From NCBI GenBank assembly GCA_947589745.1, contig CANQCS010000004.1, positions 47,570 through 111,569 on the forward strand: a stretch of DNA of 64,000 nt, written 5' to 3'. Below are positions 34,597 to 43,876 of this stretch, in pieces (position 1 is the stretch's first letter; every line of letters starts with the position of its first letter). The position numbers and the translations under genes are program-made. The stretch comes from an uncultured Oscillospiraceae bacterium. GTDB taxonomy: Bacteria; Bacillota; Clostridia; Oscillospirales; Oscillospiraceae. The notes beneath the pieces are model-generated. The model was not told the origin of the DNA. It was given only the letters and a program-made list of their open reading frames with translations, and did no database searches.

Positions 34597-37500
34597 TGGT
34601 ATACCGCATCTATGTAGAGAAACGCCCCGGCCTGTCCCCGGAGGCCGGGAACCTCCTGAGCGACCTGCGGGACTTCCTGGGCGTGAAGAGCCTGGAGGGC
34701 CTGCGCATCCTGAACCGCTACGACGTGGAACACATCGACCCGGAGGTCTACGCCCGGGCCAAGGGCGTGGTGTTCTCCGAGCCCCAGGTGGACATGACCT
34801 GGGACGAGACCTTTCCCGAACCCCGGACCTACCACAGCCTGCTGGCGGTGGAGGCCCTGCCGGGCCAGTTCGACCAGCGGGCCGATAGCTGCGCCCAGTG
34901 CGTCCAGCTCATGTCCGGGGCGGAGCGGCCCCTGGTGGCCTACGCCAAGGTGTACCTCCTGGAGGGCCGCCTCAGCGGGGAGGACCTGGAGAAGGTCAAA
35001 CACTACCTCATCAACCCGGTGGAGAGCCGGGAGGCCTCCATGGACAAGCCGGACACCCTGGTCCGCAGCCACCCCCAGCCCCCCATGGTGGAGACCCTCA
35101 CCGGCTTCACCGCCCTGGACAGTGGGGAGCTCCGGGCCCTGCTGGACCGGCTGGGCCTGGCCATGGACCTGGACGACCTGAAATTCCTGCAGGCCTACTT
35201 CAGGGACGGCGAGCACCGGGACCCCACCATCACCGAGGTCCGGGTGGTGGATACCTACTGGTCCGACCACTGCCGCCACACCACCTTCGGCACCCACCTG
35301 GAGAAGGTGGAGATCGCGGACCCGGCGGTACAGGCCGCCTATGACCGCTACCTGGCCGCCCGCGTGGAGGTCTACGGCGAGGAGAGGGCGGCAAAGCGGC
35401 CCCAGACCCTCATGGACATCGCCACCATCGGGGCCAAGGTCCTGAAGAAGCGGGGAGAACTCCCGGAGCTGGACGAGAGCGAGGAGATCAACGCCTGCTC
35501 CATCCACGTCCCCGCCGTGGTGGACGGCGAGGAGCAGGACTGGCTCCTGATGTTCAAGAACGAGACTCACAACCACCCCACGGAGATCGAGCCCTTCGGC
35601 GGCGCGGCCACCTGCATCGGTGGCTGCATCCGGGACCCCCTGTCCGGCCGGGCCTACGTCCACCAGGCCATGCGGGTCACCGGCGCGGCGGACCCCAGGG
35701 CGTCCTTCGCTGACACCCTCTCCGGCAAGCTGCCCCAGCGCAAGCTGACCACCACCGCCGCCGCCGGATATTCCAGCTACGGCAACCAGATCGGCCTGGC
35801 CACCGGCCATGTGGCGGAGGTGTACCACCCCGGCTACGCCGCCAAGCGCCTGGAGTGCGGCGCTGTCGTAGCCGCCGCGCCCGCCGGGAACGTGCGGCGG
35901 GAGTGCCCCGCCCCCGGGGACGTGGTGATCCTCCTGGGCGGCCGCACGGGCCGGGACGGCATCGGCGGGGCCACCGGCTCCTCCAAGAGCCACAACCTGA
36001 CCTCTCTCACCACCATGGCCTCCGAGGTCCAAAAGGGCAACGCCCCCGAGGAGCGGAAGCTCCAGCGGCTGTTCCGGGACAGGTCCGTCACCCGGATGAT
36101 CAAGCGCTGCAACGACTTCGGCGCGGGCGGCGTCAGCGTCGCCATCGGCGAGCTGGCCGACGGCCTCACCATCGACCTGGACGCGGTGCGGAAGAAGTAC
36201 GACGGCCTGGACGGCACCGAACTGGCCATCTCCGAGAGCCAGGAGCGCATGGCCGTGGTGGTGTCCCCCGAGGACGCCGCCGCCTTCATCGCCGCCGCGG
36301 AGCGGGAGAACCTGGAGGCGTATCAAGTCGCCACCGTCACCGAGAGCCCCCGGATGGTCATGACCTGGAGAGGGGAGACCGTGGCGGACCTGAGCCGTGA
36401 CTTTCTGAACACCAACGGCGCGGTGAAGCACGCGGACGTGTCCGTGCCTGCGGCCTGTCCTGACGGCTTTATCGGCGTGATCCACGAGGGCGATCTGCGG
36501 GAGGTGGCCTCCCGGCTCCAGACCGCCTCCCGCCGGGGACTGGTGGAGCGGTTCGACGGCTCCATCGGCGCGGGCAGCGTGCTGATGCCCTTCGGCGGCG
36601 AGACCCAGCGGACCCCGGCCCAGGCCATGGCGGCCCTGCTGCCGGTGCTGCCGGGCCAGGAGACGGAGCAGGCCAGCGTCATGGCCTACGGCCTGGACCC
36701 GGACCTGATGACAGGCGACCCCTACTACGGGGCCAGGGCCAGCGTCGTCACCTCGGTGGCCAAGCTGGTGGCCGCCGGCGGCGACTACCACGCCGCCTAC
36801 CTGACCTTGCAGGAGTTCTTCGAGAAGCTCCGCACCGACCCGGAGCGCTGGGGCAAGCCCTTCTCCGCGCTGCTGGGCGCCCTGGACGCTCAGCTGGAGC
36901 TGGGCTGCGCCGCCATCGGCGGCAAGGATTCCATGTCCGGCTCTTTCATGGACCTGGACGTGCCCCCCACGCTGATCTCCTTCGCCATCGCCCCGGTGAA
37001 GGCCGGGGAGGTGCTGTCCCCGGAGTTCAAGGCCCCCGGCCATCCGGTATACCGCTTCAGCGGCGGCTCCGCCTCCGATCTTCAGAGCACGAAGGCCGCC
37101 TGGGACGCCTTCCACGCGCTTTGCCAGGAGGGCAAGGTGGCCGCCGCCTGGGCGGTGGAATCCGGCGGCGTGGCCGAGGCGGTGATGAAGATGTCCTTCG
37201 GCAACAGCATCGGCTTCCAAAAGGACCCGGACGCCGGGGCCCCCTGGTATGGGCCCTATCCCGGCATGATCGTGGCAGAGCTGACGGAGGACGTGGACCT
37301 GCCCTGCGCCGGGAAGCTGGGCGTCACCACGGCGGAGCCGGTCATCGACTTCGGCTATGAGGCCGTCCCCATCAGCGAGCTGCTGGCCCTCCATGAAGCC
37401 CCCCTGGAGGATGTGTTCCCCACCCGCACCGGCGAGAACGGCCCGGTGGAGCCCGTCACCTGGACGGGGGAGGCCCCCGCTGTCCGCGGCCACGGCATCG

Positions 37501-38300
37501 TCCGGCCCCACGTGGCCATCCCCGTGTTCCCCGGCACCAACTGCGAGTACGACTCCGCCCGGGCCTGCCTCCGGGCCGGCCTGGAGCCGGAGATCGTGGT
37601 GGTCCGCAACCTGACCCAGTCCGCCCTGGCCCAGTCGGCGGAGGAGCTGGAGCGCGCCATCCGGCGGAGCCAGATCGTCTTCCTCCCCGGCGGCTTCTCC
37701 GGCGGCGACGAGCCGGAGGGGTCCGGCAAGTTCATCGCCTCCTTCCTCCGGAACCCGGCCCTCAGCGAGGCCATCATGGACCTGCTGGACCGCCGGGACG
37801 GCCTGATGCTGGGCATCTGCAACGGCTTCCAGGCCCTCATCAAGCTGGGCCTGGTGCCCTTCGGGAAGATCGTGGACACCGACGCCGGCTGTCCCACCCT
37901 GACCTACAACACCATCGGCCGGCACCAGTCCTCCATCGTGCGGACCCGCGTCTGCTCCAACCTGTCCCCCTGGCTGATGGAGGCCGGGACAGGGGAGATG
38001 TACAGCGTCCCCATCTCCCACGGCGAGGGCCGCTTCATCGCCTCTGAGGACCTGCTGGCAAAGCTGGCGGCCAGCGGCCAGATCGCCACCCAGTACGTGG
38101 ACCTGGAGGGCCGCCCCACCATGGACACGGCCTTCAACCCCAACGGCTCCCTCTGGGCCGTGGAGGGCATCACCAGCCCCGACGGCCGGGTGCTGGGCAA
38201 GATGGGCCACACGGAGCGCACCGGCCCCGGCCTGTACCGGAACGTGCCGGGCCGCTACGACATGGGCCTCTTCCGCAGCGCGGCGAAATACTTCCGTTAA
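34596..38300 (+). CDS. purL: FGAM synthase, single-chain
   Basis: 1234 aa, the large one-polypeptide form. It converts FGAR and glutamine to FGAM. It combines a PurS-like N-terminus (about 1-90), two AIR-synthase-like ATP modules (KNETHNHPTEIEPFGGAATCIGG near 322; a C-terminal module with AIGGKDSMSGS near 772) and a class I glutamine amidotransferase domain (about 960-1234). The latter has the nucleophile in GICNGFQALIKLG and the His-Glu pair in ISHGEGRF. It is the last gene of the operon. Many Gram-positive bacteria instead use separate PurS, PurQ and PurL proteins. Confidence 0.96.
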   Translation: MVYRIYVEKRPGLSPEAGNLLSDLRDFLGVKSLEGLRILNRYDVEHIDPEVYARAKGVVFSEPQVDMTWDETFPEPRTYHSLLAVEALPGQFDQRADSCAQCVQLMSGAERPLVAYAKVYLLEGRLSGEDLEKVKHYLINPVESREASMDKPDTLVRSHPQPPMVETLTGFTALDSGELRALLDRLGLAMDLDDLKFLQAYFRDGEHRDPTITEVRVVDTYWSDHCRHTTFGTHLEKVEIADPAVQAAYDRYLAARVEVYGEERAAKRPQTLMDIATIGAKVLKKRGELPELDESEEINACSIHVPAVVDGEEQDWLLMFKNETHNHPTEIEPFGGAATCIGGCIRDPLSGRAYVHQAMRVTGAADPRASFADTLSGKLPQRKLTTTAAAGYSSYGNQIGLATGHVAEVYHPGYAAKRLECGAVVAAAPAGNVRRECPAPGDVVILLGGRTGRDGIGGATGSSKSHNLTSLTTMASEVQKGNAPEERKLQRLFRDRSVTRMIKRCNDFGAGGVSVAIGELADGLTIDLDAVRKKYDGLDGTELAISESQERMAVVVSPEDAAAFIAAAERENLEAYQVATVTESPRMVMTWRGETVADLSRDFLNTNGAVKHADVSVPAACPDGFIGVIHEGDLREVASRLQTASRRGLVERFDGSIGAGSVLMPFGGETQRTPAQAMAALLPVLPGQETEQASVMAYGLDPDLMTGDPYYGARASVVTSVAKLVAAGGDYHAAYLTLQEFFEKLRTDPERWGKPFSALLGALDAQLELGCAAIGGKDSMSGSFMDLDVPPTLISFAIAPVKAGEVLSPEFKAPGHPVYRFSGGSASDLQSTKAAWDAFHALCQEGKVAAAWAVESGGVAEAVMKMSFGNSIGFQKDPDAGAPWYGPYPGMIVAELTEDVDLPCAGKLGVTTAEPVIDFGYEAVPISELLALHEAPLEDVFPTRTGENGPVEPVTWTGEAPAVRGHGIVRPHVAIPVFPGTNCEYDSARACLRAGLEPEIVVVRNLTQSALAQSAEELERAIRRSQIVFLPGGFSGGDEPEGSGKFIASFLRNPALSEAIMDLLDRRDGLMLGICNGFQALIKLGLVPFGKIVDTDAGCPTLTYNTIGRHQSSIVRTRVCSNLSPWLMEAGTGEMYSVPISHGEGRFIASEDLLAKLAASGQIATQYVDLEGRPTMDTAFNPNGSLWAVEGITSPDGRVLGKMGHTERTGPGLYRNVPGRYDMGLFRSAAKYFR

Positions 38301-38307
38301 CTCTCTC

Positions 38308-38347
38308 ATACTTTTTCTTGAAAGAAAAAGTATCAAAAAGAACTTTA
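38308..38347. repeat. 40-bp palindromic dispersed repeat, copy 2
   Basis: ATACTTTTTCTT-GA-AAGAAAAAGTAT then CAAAAAGAACTTTA, 8 bp after the purL stop. It matches copy 1 at 24415-24454 with compensating changes in both palindrome arms, so the hairpin is conserved. Copies could form in the RNA as a weak terminator-like hairpin. Confidence 0.8.
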
Positions 38348-38433
38348 ATATCGCTACCAAAGCGTTGCGATACCTGCATTTTCCACACGGTAACGACATA
38401 TTGTTCTCATTGAAGGGTAGTATAATTCCAAAA

Positions 38434-38474
38434 TAAATGTGGTCCCGCCTCTTTTGGGTGGGACCACATTTTTC
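38434..38474 (+). terminator. Terminator downstream of the purine operon
   Basis: ATGTGGTCCC (38437-38446) pairs with GGGACCACAT (38460-38469), extended by inner CGCC/GGGT pairing, and is followed by TTTTT. A TATAAT at 38421-38426 just upstream lacks a properly spaced -35 and is not called as a promoter. Confidence 0.8.
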
Positions 38475-38484
38475 CAAAATCTTC

Positions 38485-38528
38485 ATAATTATAATGAAGC
38501 CCCTGGGGCAAAAGCTCCAGGGGCTTCT
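38485..38528 (-). terminator. Terminator of rplM-rpsI
   Basis: On the minus strand GAAGCCCCTGG and CCAGGGGCTTC form an 11-bp stem with a short loop, followed by ATTATAATTAT. It lies 19 bp beyond the rpsI stop. Confidence 0.8.
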
Positions 38529-38546
38529 GATAGACAAGAATGAAAC

Positions 38547-38951
38547 TCAGCGCTTGCTGAACTGCGGAGCGCGCCGCGCAGCCTTCAAGCCGTACTTCTT
38601 GCGCTCCTTCATGCGCGGGTCGCGGGTGAGGAACCCGGCCTTCTTGAGGACGGGGCGGTTCTCCTCGCCGGCCTGCAGCAGGGCGCGGGAGATGCCGTGG
38701 CGCAGAGCGCCGGCCTGACCGCTGACGCCGCCGCCGGTGACGGTGGCAACGATGTCCACCTTGCCCTCGCTGGCGGTAGCCACCAGGGGCTGACGGACGA
38801 TCATCTTCAGGGTGTCAAGACCGAAATACTCCTCGATATCGCGGCCGTTGATGGTGATGGAGCCGGTGCCGCCGGGATAGACCTGGACGCGGGCGACAGA
38901 GGACTTCCTGCGGCCGGTGCCGTACAGATAGGGCTTCTTGGACTGATACAT
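38547..38951 (-). CDS. rpsI: 30S ribosomal protein S9
   Basis: 134 aa, normal length. [22 protein letters not shown] (quoted regionally, near residue 11) and the basic C-terminus [25 protein letters not shown] in shorter parts ([14 protein letters not shown]) identify S9. The tail reaches the decoding site. It is cotranscribed with rplM, 14 bp downstream, the standard bacterial pairing. Confidence 0.98.
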   Translation of the reverse strand: MYQSKKPYLYGTGRRKSSVARVQVYPGGTGSITINGRDIEEYFGLDTLKMIVRQPLVATASEGKVDIVATVTGGGVSGQAGALRHGISRALLQAGEENRPVLKKAGFLTRDPRMKERKKYGLKAARRAPQFSKR

Positions 38952-38965
38952 ATTCCTCTGCCTCC

Positions 38966-39397
38966 TTATTCAGCGGTGTAGAGCTCGGGCTTCTGGGCCT
39001 GATGCTCGTGGGTGTCGCCGGCGTAGACGTGCAGGCGCTTGAGGGAGTCCTTGGTGATGACGTTCCGGGGCATCATGCCGCGGACGGCCACACGCATGGC
39101 CAGCTCGGGCTTCTTGGCCATCATATCCTTGTACTTGGTCTCCTTCAGACCGCCCACCCAGCCGGAGTGGGTGCGGTACATCTTCTGCTCCAGCTTCTTG
39201 CCGGAGAGAGTGGCCTTGCCGGCGTTGATGACGATGACGTTGTCACCGCAGTCGGCGTGGGGGGTGTAGGTGGGCTTGCGCTTGCCGCGGAGCAGGTCGG
39301 CGACGATGACGGCGGTGTGGCCCAGGGGCTTGCCGGCGGCATCGACAACATACCACTTGCGGACGATGTTGCCCTTGTTTGCCATGAAAGTGGACAT
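38966..39397 (-). CDS. rplM: 50S ribosomal protein L13
   Basis: 143 aa. Motifs are [24 protein letters not shown] near residue 15, [21 protein letters not shown] (in parts) near 48, and the C-terminal VRGMMPRN and [25 protein letters not shown] precedes the ATG. First gene of the rplM-rpsI operon, behind a structured leader. Confidence 0.98.
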   Translation of the reverse strand: MSTFMANKGNIVRKWYVVDAAGKPLGHTAVIVADLLRGKRKPTYTPHADCGDNVIVINAGKATLSGKKLEQKMYRTHSGWVGGLKETKYKDMMAKKPELAMRVAVRGMMPRNVITKDSLKRLHVYAGDTHEHQAQKPELYTAE

Positions 39398-39416
39398 GTG
39401 CGGTTTCTCCTTATCT

Positions 39417-39478
39417 CGTTCCTTCGATTACGGAAGCGCAGGAGGGAGGTTCCTGCGGTCTCGTCATCGAAGGAAGCT
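39417..39478 (-). ncRNA. L13-type leader RNA of rplM-rpsI
   Basis: Between promoter and rplM the minus-strand transcript folds into a long stem, TTCCTTCGAT with ATCGAAGGAA (plus positions 39419-39428 and 39466-39475), capped by CGCAGGA/TCCTGCG (39437-39443 and 39451-39457). Position and shape agree with the L13 autoregulatory leader known in Firmicutes; a covariance search was not run. Confidence 0.55.
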
Positions 39479-39524
39479 TGAATTTTTGTCCCGCCGCCGG
39501 TCGGCCCGGCCGCGAACGATATTA

Positions 39525-39553
39525 TTTATACCACAGACCCTGTCCGTTGTCAA
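39525..39553 (-). promoter_or_regulatory. Promoter of rplM-rpsI
   Basis: Minus strand perfect TTGACA (complement of 39548-39553), 17-nt spacer, TATAAA (complement of 39525-39530). An AT-rich stretch upstream (39556-39660) may act as an UP element; no gene lies there. Confidence 0.85.
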
Positions 39554-39680
39554 TAGCGTTTTTAATTAGCTGGTACTATCCTCTTGAAATCTCCTGTTTT
39601 CTTTTAATATCTTCCGTTTTCTCGTGTCTCACTTTTAAATTTTCTGTCCGCGCCCCGCGAACGCCGGGGAAAGCAGGCAA

Positions 39681-39735
39681 AAAGGGACGCCGGGGACCCG
39701 CAAAACATGGCGTTTTACAGGTCCCCGGCGCTTTT
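39681..39735. terminator. Terminator of the corrinoid/nickel operon
   Basis: GCCGGGGAC (39689-39697) and GTCCCCGGC (39721-39729) form a GC stem with an inner AAAAC/GTTTT hairpin. On the minus strand it is followed by TCCCTTTTTG. It lies about 45 bp beyond the AcsC-AcsE stop. Confidence 0.8.
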
Positions 39736-39776
39736 CGTTCACAAAACCGATCCCAAGGGGGAACTGGTCTGCCGTC

Positions 39777-42065
39777 TTAGAGCTCCAGATAGGAGTCGGC
39801 GTACAGGGTGTGGTTCTTGAGGACGTCGCAGCTCTTGATGGTCTCCATCATCCGCTGGTCGCAGGGGTTGATGATGGCGGAGGTCAGGCCCTGCATCATG
39901 GCCATGGCGATCATGGCGCTGTCCATGATGGGACGGATGTGCTTGGGCATACCGTTGGAGTTGTTGGACAGACCGCCGGTGGACTTGAGGCCCTCGTCGG
40001 AGAACATCTTGATGGCGTTCAGCACGTCCATCTGCTTGTCCTGCATGCCCTTGACCACCAGGAACAGAGGATCGAACCACAGGTCGTCGGACTCCATGCC
40101 CTGGTGCAGGCCGCGCTCCAGCATGTTGTGGCAGTGCATCATGCGCTCCTCGTTGTCCTTGGCGATACCGTCGGCGGAGCAGAGGGCGATGACGATGGCG
40201 TCGTTGGCGGCGGCCAGGTCGATGTTGCTGATACGGCTGCCGGCGTCGGCGGAGTTGACGATGGGCTTGCCGTTGGTGCGGTTATAGACCTTGATACCGG
40301 CCTCGATGGCCTTCTGGTTGGCGGTATCCAGGGCCAGAGGCACGTTGTTGAAGTTCTGCTGGAGCAGCTGGACCGCCCACTGCATGAGCTCGGGGCCGTT
40401 GGACTCGGCAGGCCCGATGTTGACGTCCAGATAGGTGGCGCCGGCGGCGATCTGCTCGGCGGCACGCTTGAGGATGGGGGCCTCGTCGTAGTTGTCCATG
40501 GCCTTGCGGATGACGGGGGAGATGCAGTGGATGCGCTCGCCGATGGTGACGAAGGTCTTGCTGGCGGGGTCGTGGCCCTTGTAGATGACCGGCTTGTCGT
40601 CGATCTTGTAGGGGCCGGTCACCACGATGGGAGGCGCGGGCTTGACCACCTTCTTGGGCGCGGGGGCCTCGGCGGGGGCGGCGCCGGCGGTGGCAGCGGC
40701 GGCGGACTTGTCCACGTAGCTCTTCTTCCACTCCTCGTCGCGGAGGTACTTCACCAGCTGGACGGCCTCGGTGGTGCCCACGATGACGCTCCAGTCGGGC
40801 AGCTTGTCCTGGATCTCGCCCTTCATGACGGCCACCTTGCCGGGGATGATGAGGGCCCGGGACTTGATCTTGTTATTGATATCGAACTCGTCGAAGAACT
40901 TCTTGATGGAGCTGCTGGAGAACTTGCCGGCGGCCCAGGCGGTCAGCACGGACATACCGGAGGCGTCGGTGATGAGCAGGTTCACGGGCACCTTGCTGCG
41001 CTCCAGCTCGCCGGACACCAGGAAGTAGGTCAGGGCGAAGTCCACGGTCAGGCAGCAGGGGCTGTTCTCGTCGGCGCCGTTGATGGGATAGATGCCCGGC
41101 TCCACCTTCATGGGCTTCTGGGGGTCGGTGAAGATGTTCTGGCGCAGGCCGTACAGAGGCAGGGCCTTGGCGTAGGTCATCTCGGAGCAGACCACGATGG
41201 AGCCGTACTTGCAGGTGAACAGGCTCAGCAGGGCGGCCTCCAGGTGGGCGTCGCCGCCGGAGAGCTTGGCCACGTTGACGAGGGAGGGATAGCCGAAAGA
41301 GCGGTCGCCGTCCTTCAGGGCGGTGCGGCGGATCTGGACGGCGTTGGCATAGGCGTCCTTGATGGAGGCGGTGCCCACGTCCAGGATCAGGTTCTTGTTG
41401 CCGGACTTCTCCAGGTTCTCCACCACGGCGTGGAGGGCGCTGAGATCGTCGGCGCGGACGCCCAGGAGCACCTTGGCCTCGGTGGCGATCTTGCTCATGT
41501 CGGCATAGTTGTCGGGGGTGGCGCCGTTGAGGATGAAGTCCGCGCCCTTGGCGGCCTCAACACCGGCCTTGGCGGCGTCCACGTCGGTGCAGCTCAGCAC
41601 CATGGGACGGCCCAGGGCCTTGACCTTGGCGACCAGCTTGGCGTAATCCTCAGCGGAGGCCTTGGCGGGGTTGTGGTTGACGTGGACCATCTCCACGTAC
41701 ATCCGCTCGCCGATGCGCTCATAGTCCACCAGGGGCAGCTTGGCCAGGACCTCGTCCTGGGCCTCCTCGGGCATACAGTCGCAGACGTTGACGGCGTACA
41801 GGGTCTTGCTCACCAGGGTCTTCTCGTGGCGGCTCAGCACGGTCTCGCCGCCCAGGGACAGGCCGCCCACCTTGTAGGTCTTCATCGGGGGCGCGGTGGC
41901 CTCGGACAGGGTGGACAGGGCGGCGTCGGACATATGGGGGCACTTCTCGATGGGCAGGGCGCCGGAGGCGACCTTCATGGCGAACGCCATGCAGGTGGGG
42001 CAGCCGCAGTCCTTGCAGTTGGTTCTGGGGGTCAGTTTAAAAATGTCAAGACCTTTCAATGCCAT
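39777..42065 (-). CDS. acsC: Fusion: corrinoid Fe-S protein large subunit plus methyl-THF methyltransferase
   Basis: 762 aa. The N-terminal part (about 1-450) is the corrinoid/iron-sulfur protein gamma subunit (AcsC/CdhE). It has the [4Fe-4S] motif TNCKDCGCPTCMAFAMK and IEKCPH (near residues 15-43), a TIM-barrel region and a cobamide-binding region. An Ala/Pro linker (about 453-485) leads to a C-terminal pterin-binding methyltransferase of the AcsE/MeTr family, with GERIHCISPVIRKAM near 508, YLDVNIGPAES, LALDTANQKAIEAG, GLSNNSNGMP and a final YADSYLEL. The fusion would place methyl donor and corrinoid acceptor on one chain. These are separate genes in well-studied acetogens. Confidence 0.9.
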   Translation of the reverse strand: MALKGLDIFKLTPRTNCKDCGCPTCMAFAMKVASGALPIEKCPHMSDAALSTLSEATAPPMKTYKVGGLSLGGETVLSRHEKTLVSKTLYAVNVCDCMPEEAQDEVLAKLPLVDYERIGERMYVEMVHVNHNPAKASAEDYAKLVAKVKALGRPMVLSCTDVDAAKAGVEAAKGADFILNGATPDNYADMSKIATEAKVLLGVRADDLSALHAVVENLEKSGNKNLILDVGTASIKDAYANAVQIRRTALKDGDRSFGYPSLVNVAKLSGGDAHLEAALLSLFTCKYGSIVVCSEMTYAKALPLYGLRQNIFTDPQKPMKVEPGIYPINGADENSPCCLTVDFALTYFLVSGELERSKVPVNLLITDASGMSVLTAWAAGKFSSSSIKKFFDEFDINNKIKSRALIIPGKVAVMKGEIQDKLPDWSVIVGTTEAVQLVKYLRDEEWKKSYVDKSAAAATAGAAPAEAPAPKKVVKPAPPIVVTGPYKIDDKPVIYKGHDPASKTFVTIGERIHCISPVIRKAMDNYDEAPILKRAAEQIAAGATYLDVNIGPAESNGPELMQWAVQLLQQNFNNVPLALDTANQKAIEAGIKVYNRTNGKPIVNSADAGSRISNIDLAAANDAIVIALCSADGIAKDNEERMMHCHNMLERGLHQGMESDDLWFDPLFLVVKGMQDKQMDVLNAIKMFSDEGLKSTGGLSNNSNGMPKHIRPIMDSAMIAMAMMQGLTSAIINPCDQRMMETIKSCDVLKNHTLYADSYLEL

Positions 42066-42077
42066 GGTTGGTCCTCC

Positions 42078-43016
42078 TTACATCAAAGCAGCGATCAGCT
42101 GCGCAACAGTCGCGATGGACGCGGGGTGCTTGAGGATGACGGCGTCGCTGCCGTAGGCGAGGCAGGCGGTGGCGGTCTCGACCTCCATGTCGATGCCGCG
42201 CTCCTCGGTGCTGCCCCAGCCGGGGTTCTCGTCCTCGGGGGCGGTGGACTCCTTCACGCCCCAGGTCTCCACACCCACCGGGGTGATGATGGGCATTTGG
42301 AGGGTGTTGTCGTTCTGGCTGAGGGCGGCGGCCTTCACGCGCTCCAGGGTGGAGACCACGTACTCAAAGCCGTAGCCCGCGGCGGCGGAGCCGATGTTCA
42401 TGGCGACGTTGTGGCCGTCCACGCCCATCTGGCCGATGAGGACGTTCAGCTGCTTGGCCAGGTTGATATCCACGGCGGACTCCGCGCCCACCTTCTGGCC
42501 GTAGGCCAGGCTGGCGCCGGCGGCCACCTGCTTGTAGTTCTCCTCCTTGGCGGAGAGGACCAGGATATTCCTGCCCTGGAGGGCCTCGGACACCTTGGAG
42601 AACAGCTCGGCGTCCTTCTCGGTGTTCTTGCAGCCGGCCACGACGATGGGCTTGTCGACGGCGGCGGCCACGGCCTTGGCGTCGGCGACGCAGTCCTCGA
42701 TGGACTTGTTGGCGCCGTTGGGGTCGGCCAGGTCGAAGCGGATGCAGACAAAGTCCGCGTCCTTCAGCTCCGCGGCCCTCTTGGCCCGGTCGGCCAGGGT
42801 CTCACACCCGTCGTAGAACTCCGTCAGGCCCGCGCTGGGCTGGACGGGGTCGTCGCTGACGTCGATGCCGATCTTGGGGCGATTGGCGATGGGGGCGTCA
42901 AAGGTGTAGAGGTTGAAGACATTCTGGCCTCCCAAGGTGGTGGCCTTGTCTCCGGTGCCCAGCGTCAGCTCGTTGATCTTGGCGCTGAATACCTGGGGCT
43001 TCTTAGCGAATGGCAT
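42078..43016 (-). CDS. acsD: Corrinoid Fe-S protein small subunit
   Basis: 312 aa TIM-barrel protein, the delta subunit (AcsD/CdhD). It pairs with AcsC to bind the cobamide that carries the methyl group to acetyl-CoA synthase. FVCIRFDLADPNGANKS (near residue 90), QMGVDGHNVAMNIGSAAAGYGFEYV (in parts, near 195) and MPIITPVGVETWGVKES (near 235) fit the family. It lies 12 bp upstream of the AcsC-AcsE fusion gene. Confidence 0.92.
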   Translation of the reverse strand: MPFAKKPQVFSAKINELTLGTGDKATTLGGQNVFNLYTFDAPIANRPKIGIDVSDDPVQPSAGLTEFYDGCETLADRAKRAAELKDADFVCIRFDLADPNGANKSIEDCVADAKAVAAAVDKPIVVAGCKNTEKDAELFSKVSEALQGRNILVLSAKEENYKQVAAGASLAYGQKVGAESAVDINLAKQLNVLIGQMGVDGHNVAMNIGSAAAGYGFEYVVSTLERVKAAALSQNDNTLQMPIITPVGVETWGVKESTAPEDENPGWGSTEERGIDMEVETATACLAYGSDAVILKHPASIATVAQLIAALM

Positions 43017-43073
43017 AGCAATGATCTCCCTTCGTTGTATTGCTCTATATGGATATGGTTGTGCCTACAAAGG

Positions 43074-43844
43074 TTACAGGGTGAGCCGGTCGAAGATGGC
43101 CCGGACGGCCTGCTTCACGGGGCTGTCCATGGGGACGGTGACGCTGGGCTTTCCCTCGGCGTCGTACTCATAGACCGTCTCGTCGTGGGGCACCACGCCC
43201 ATGAGCCGGAGGCCGTACTTGTCGATCTCCTCCCGCACACCGGCGTTCAGCTCCCCATTGGGGGCCCGGTTGACGATGAGGCCCACCTCCTTGGCTCCCA
43301 GCTTCAGGTCCACGATCATCTCCGCCAGGCGGCCCGCCGCCTGGATGCCCCGGCGGGAGCAGTCGCTGACCAGCAGGATGGTGTCCACCTGGGGCAGGAC
43401 TCCGCGGCTCAGGTGCTCCAGGCCCGCCTCGTTGTCCACCACGATATAGCGGTAGTTCCGGGCGTACTTGGCCACCTGGGTGGTCAGCAGGCCGTTGACG
43501 AAGCAGTAGCAGCCCTTGCCCTGGGTGCGGCCCATCACCAGCAGGTCGAAGTCGTCGGCCTCGGTGAGGGCATCGGAGAAGCGCATCTCGGTGTAGTCCG
43601 CCTTGGTCATACCGGCGGGGATGGGGCTGACGGCGGCGGTCTCGGCCCGGGCGATGTCCTCCCGGATGTCGCCCAGGGTCTCCTGGACCTCCACGCCCAG
43701 GACCTCGTTCAGGTTGGAGTTGGCGTCGGCGTCCACGGCCAGCACGGGGCCGTTCTTCTTCTCGCAGAGATACTCGATGAGCATCCCGCAGATGGTGGTC
43801 TTGCCCACGCCGCCCTTACCGGCGAGGGCGATGGTCTGCGCCAT
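43074..43844 (-). CDS. cooC: CooC/AcsF-type nickel insertion ATPase
   Basis: 256 aa, MinD/CooC-type deviant Walker A ATPase with start MAQTIALAGKGGVGKTT; AAGGAG decides the ATG at 43844. It also has VDADANSNLNEVLG (near residue 41), a YIVVDNEAGLEHLSRG block and LIVNRAPNGEL. Such proteins drive nickel insertion into CO dehydrogenase or acetyl-CoA synthase. It sits between acsD and two small nickel-related genes, although the enzymes it should mature are outside the window. Confidence 0.9.
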   Translation of the reverse strand: MAQTIALAGKGGVGKTTICGMLIEYLCEKKNGPVLAVDADANSNLNEVLGVEVQETLGDIREDIARAETAAVSPIPAGMTKADYTEMRFSDALTEADDFDLLVMGRTQGKGCYCFVNGLLTTQVAKYARNYRYIVVDNEAGLEHLSRGVLPQVDTILLVSDCSRRGIQAAGRLAEMIVDLKLGAKEVGLIVNRAPNGELNAGVREEIDKYGLRLMGVVPHDETVYEYDAEGKPSVTVPMDSPVKQAVRAIFDRLTL

Positions 43845-43876
43845 AGTGTATCGCTCCTTACAGTTGACGTTTCTTC

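Noticed and set aside
38401..38474. Mini transcription unit (TATAAT then terminator) between purL and rpsI
   Set aside because: TTGTTC to TATAAT spacing is 14 nt and the product would be under 45 nt; the hairpin is adequately explained as the purine operon terminator.
34503..38537. 1344-codon minus-strand frame opposite purL
   Set aside because: Shadow of purL third-position GC; no recognisable motif or start signal.
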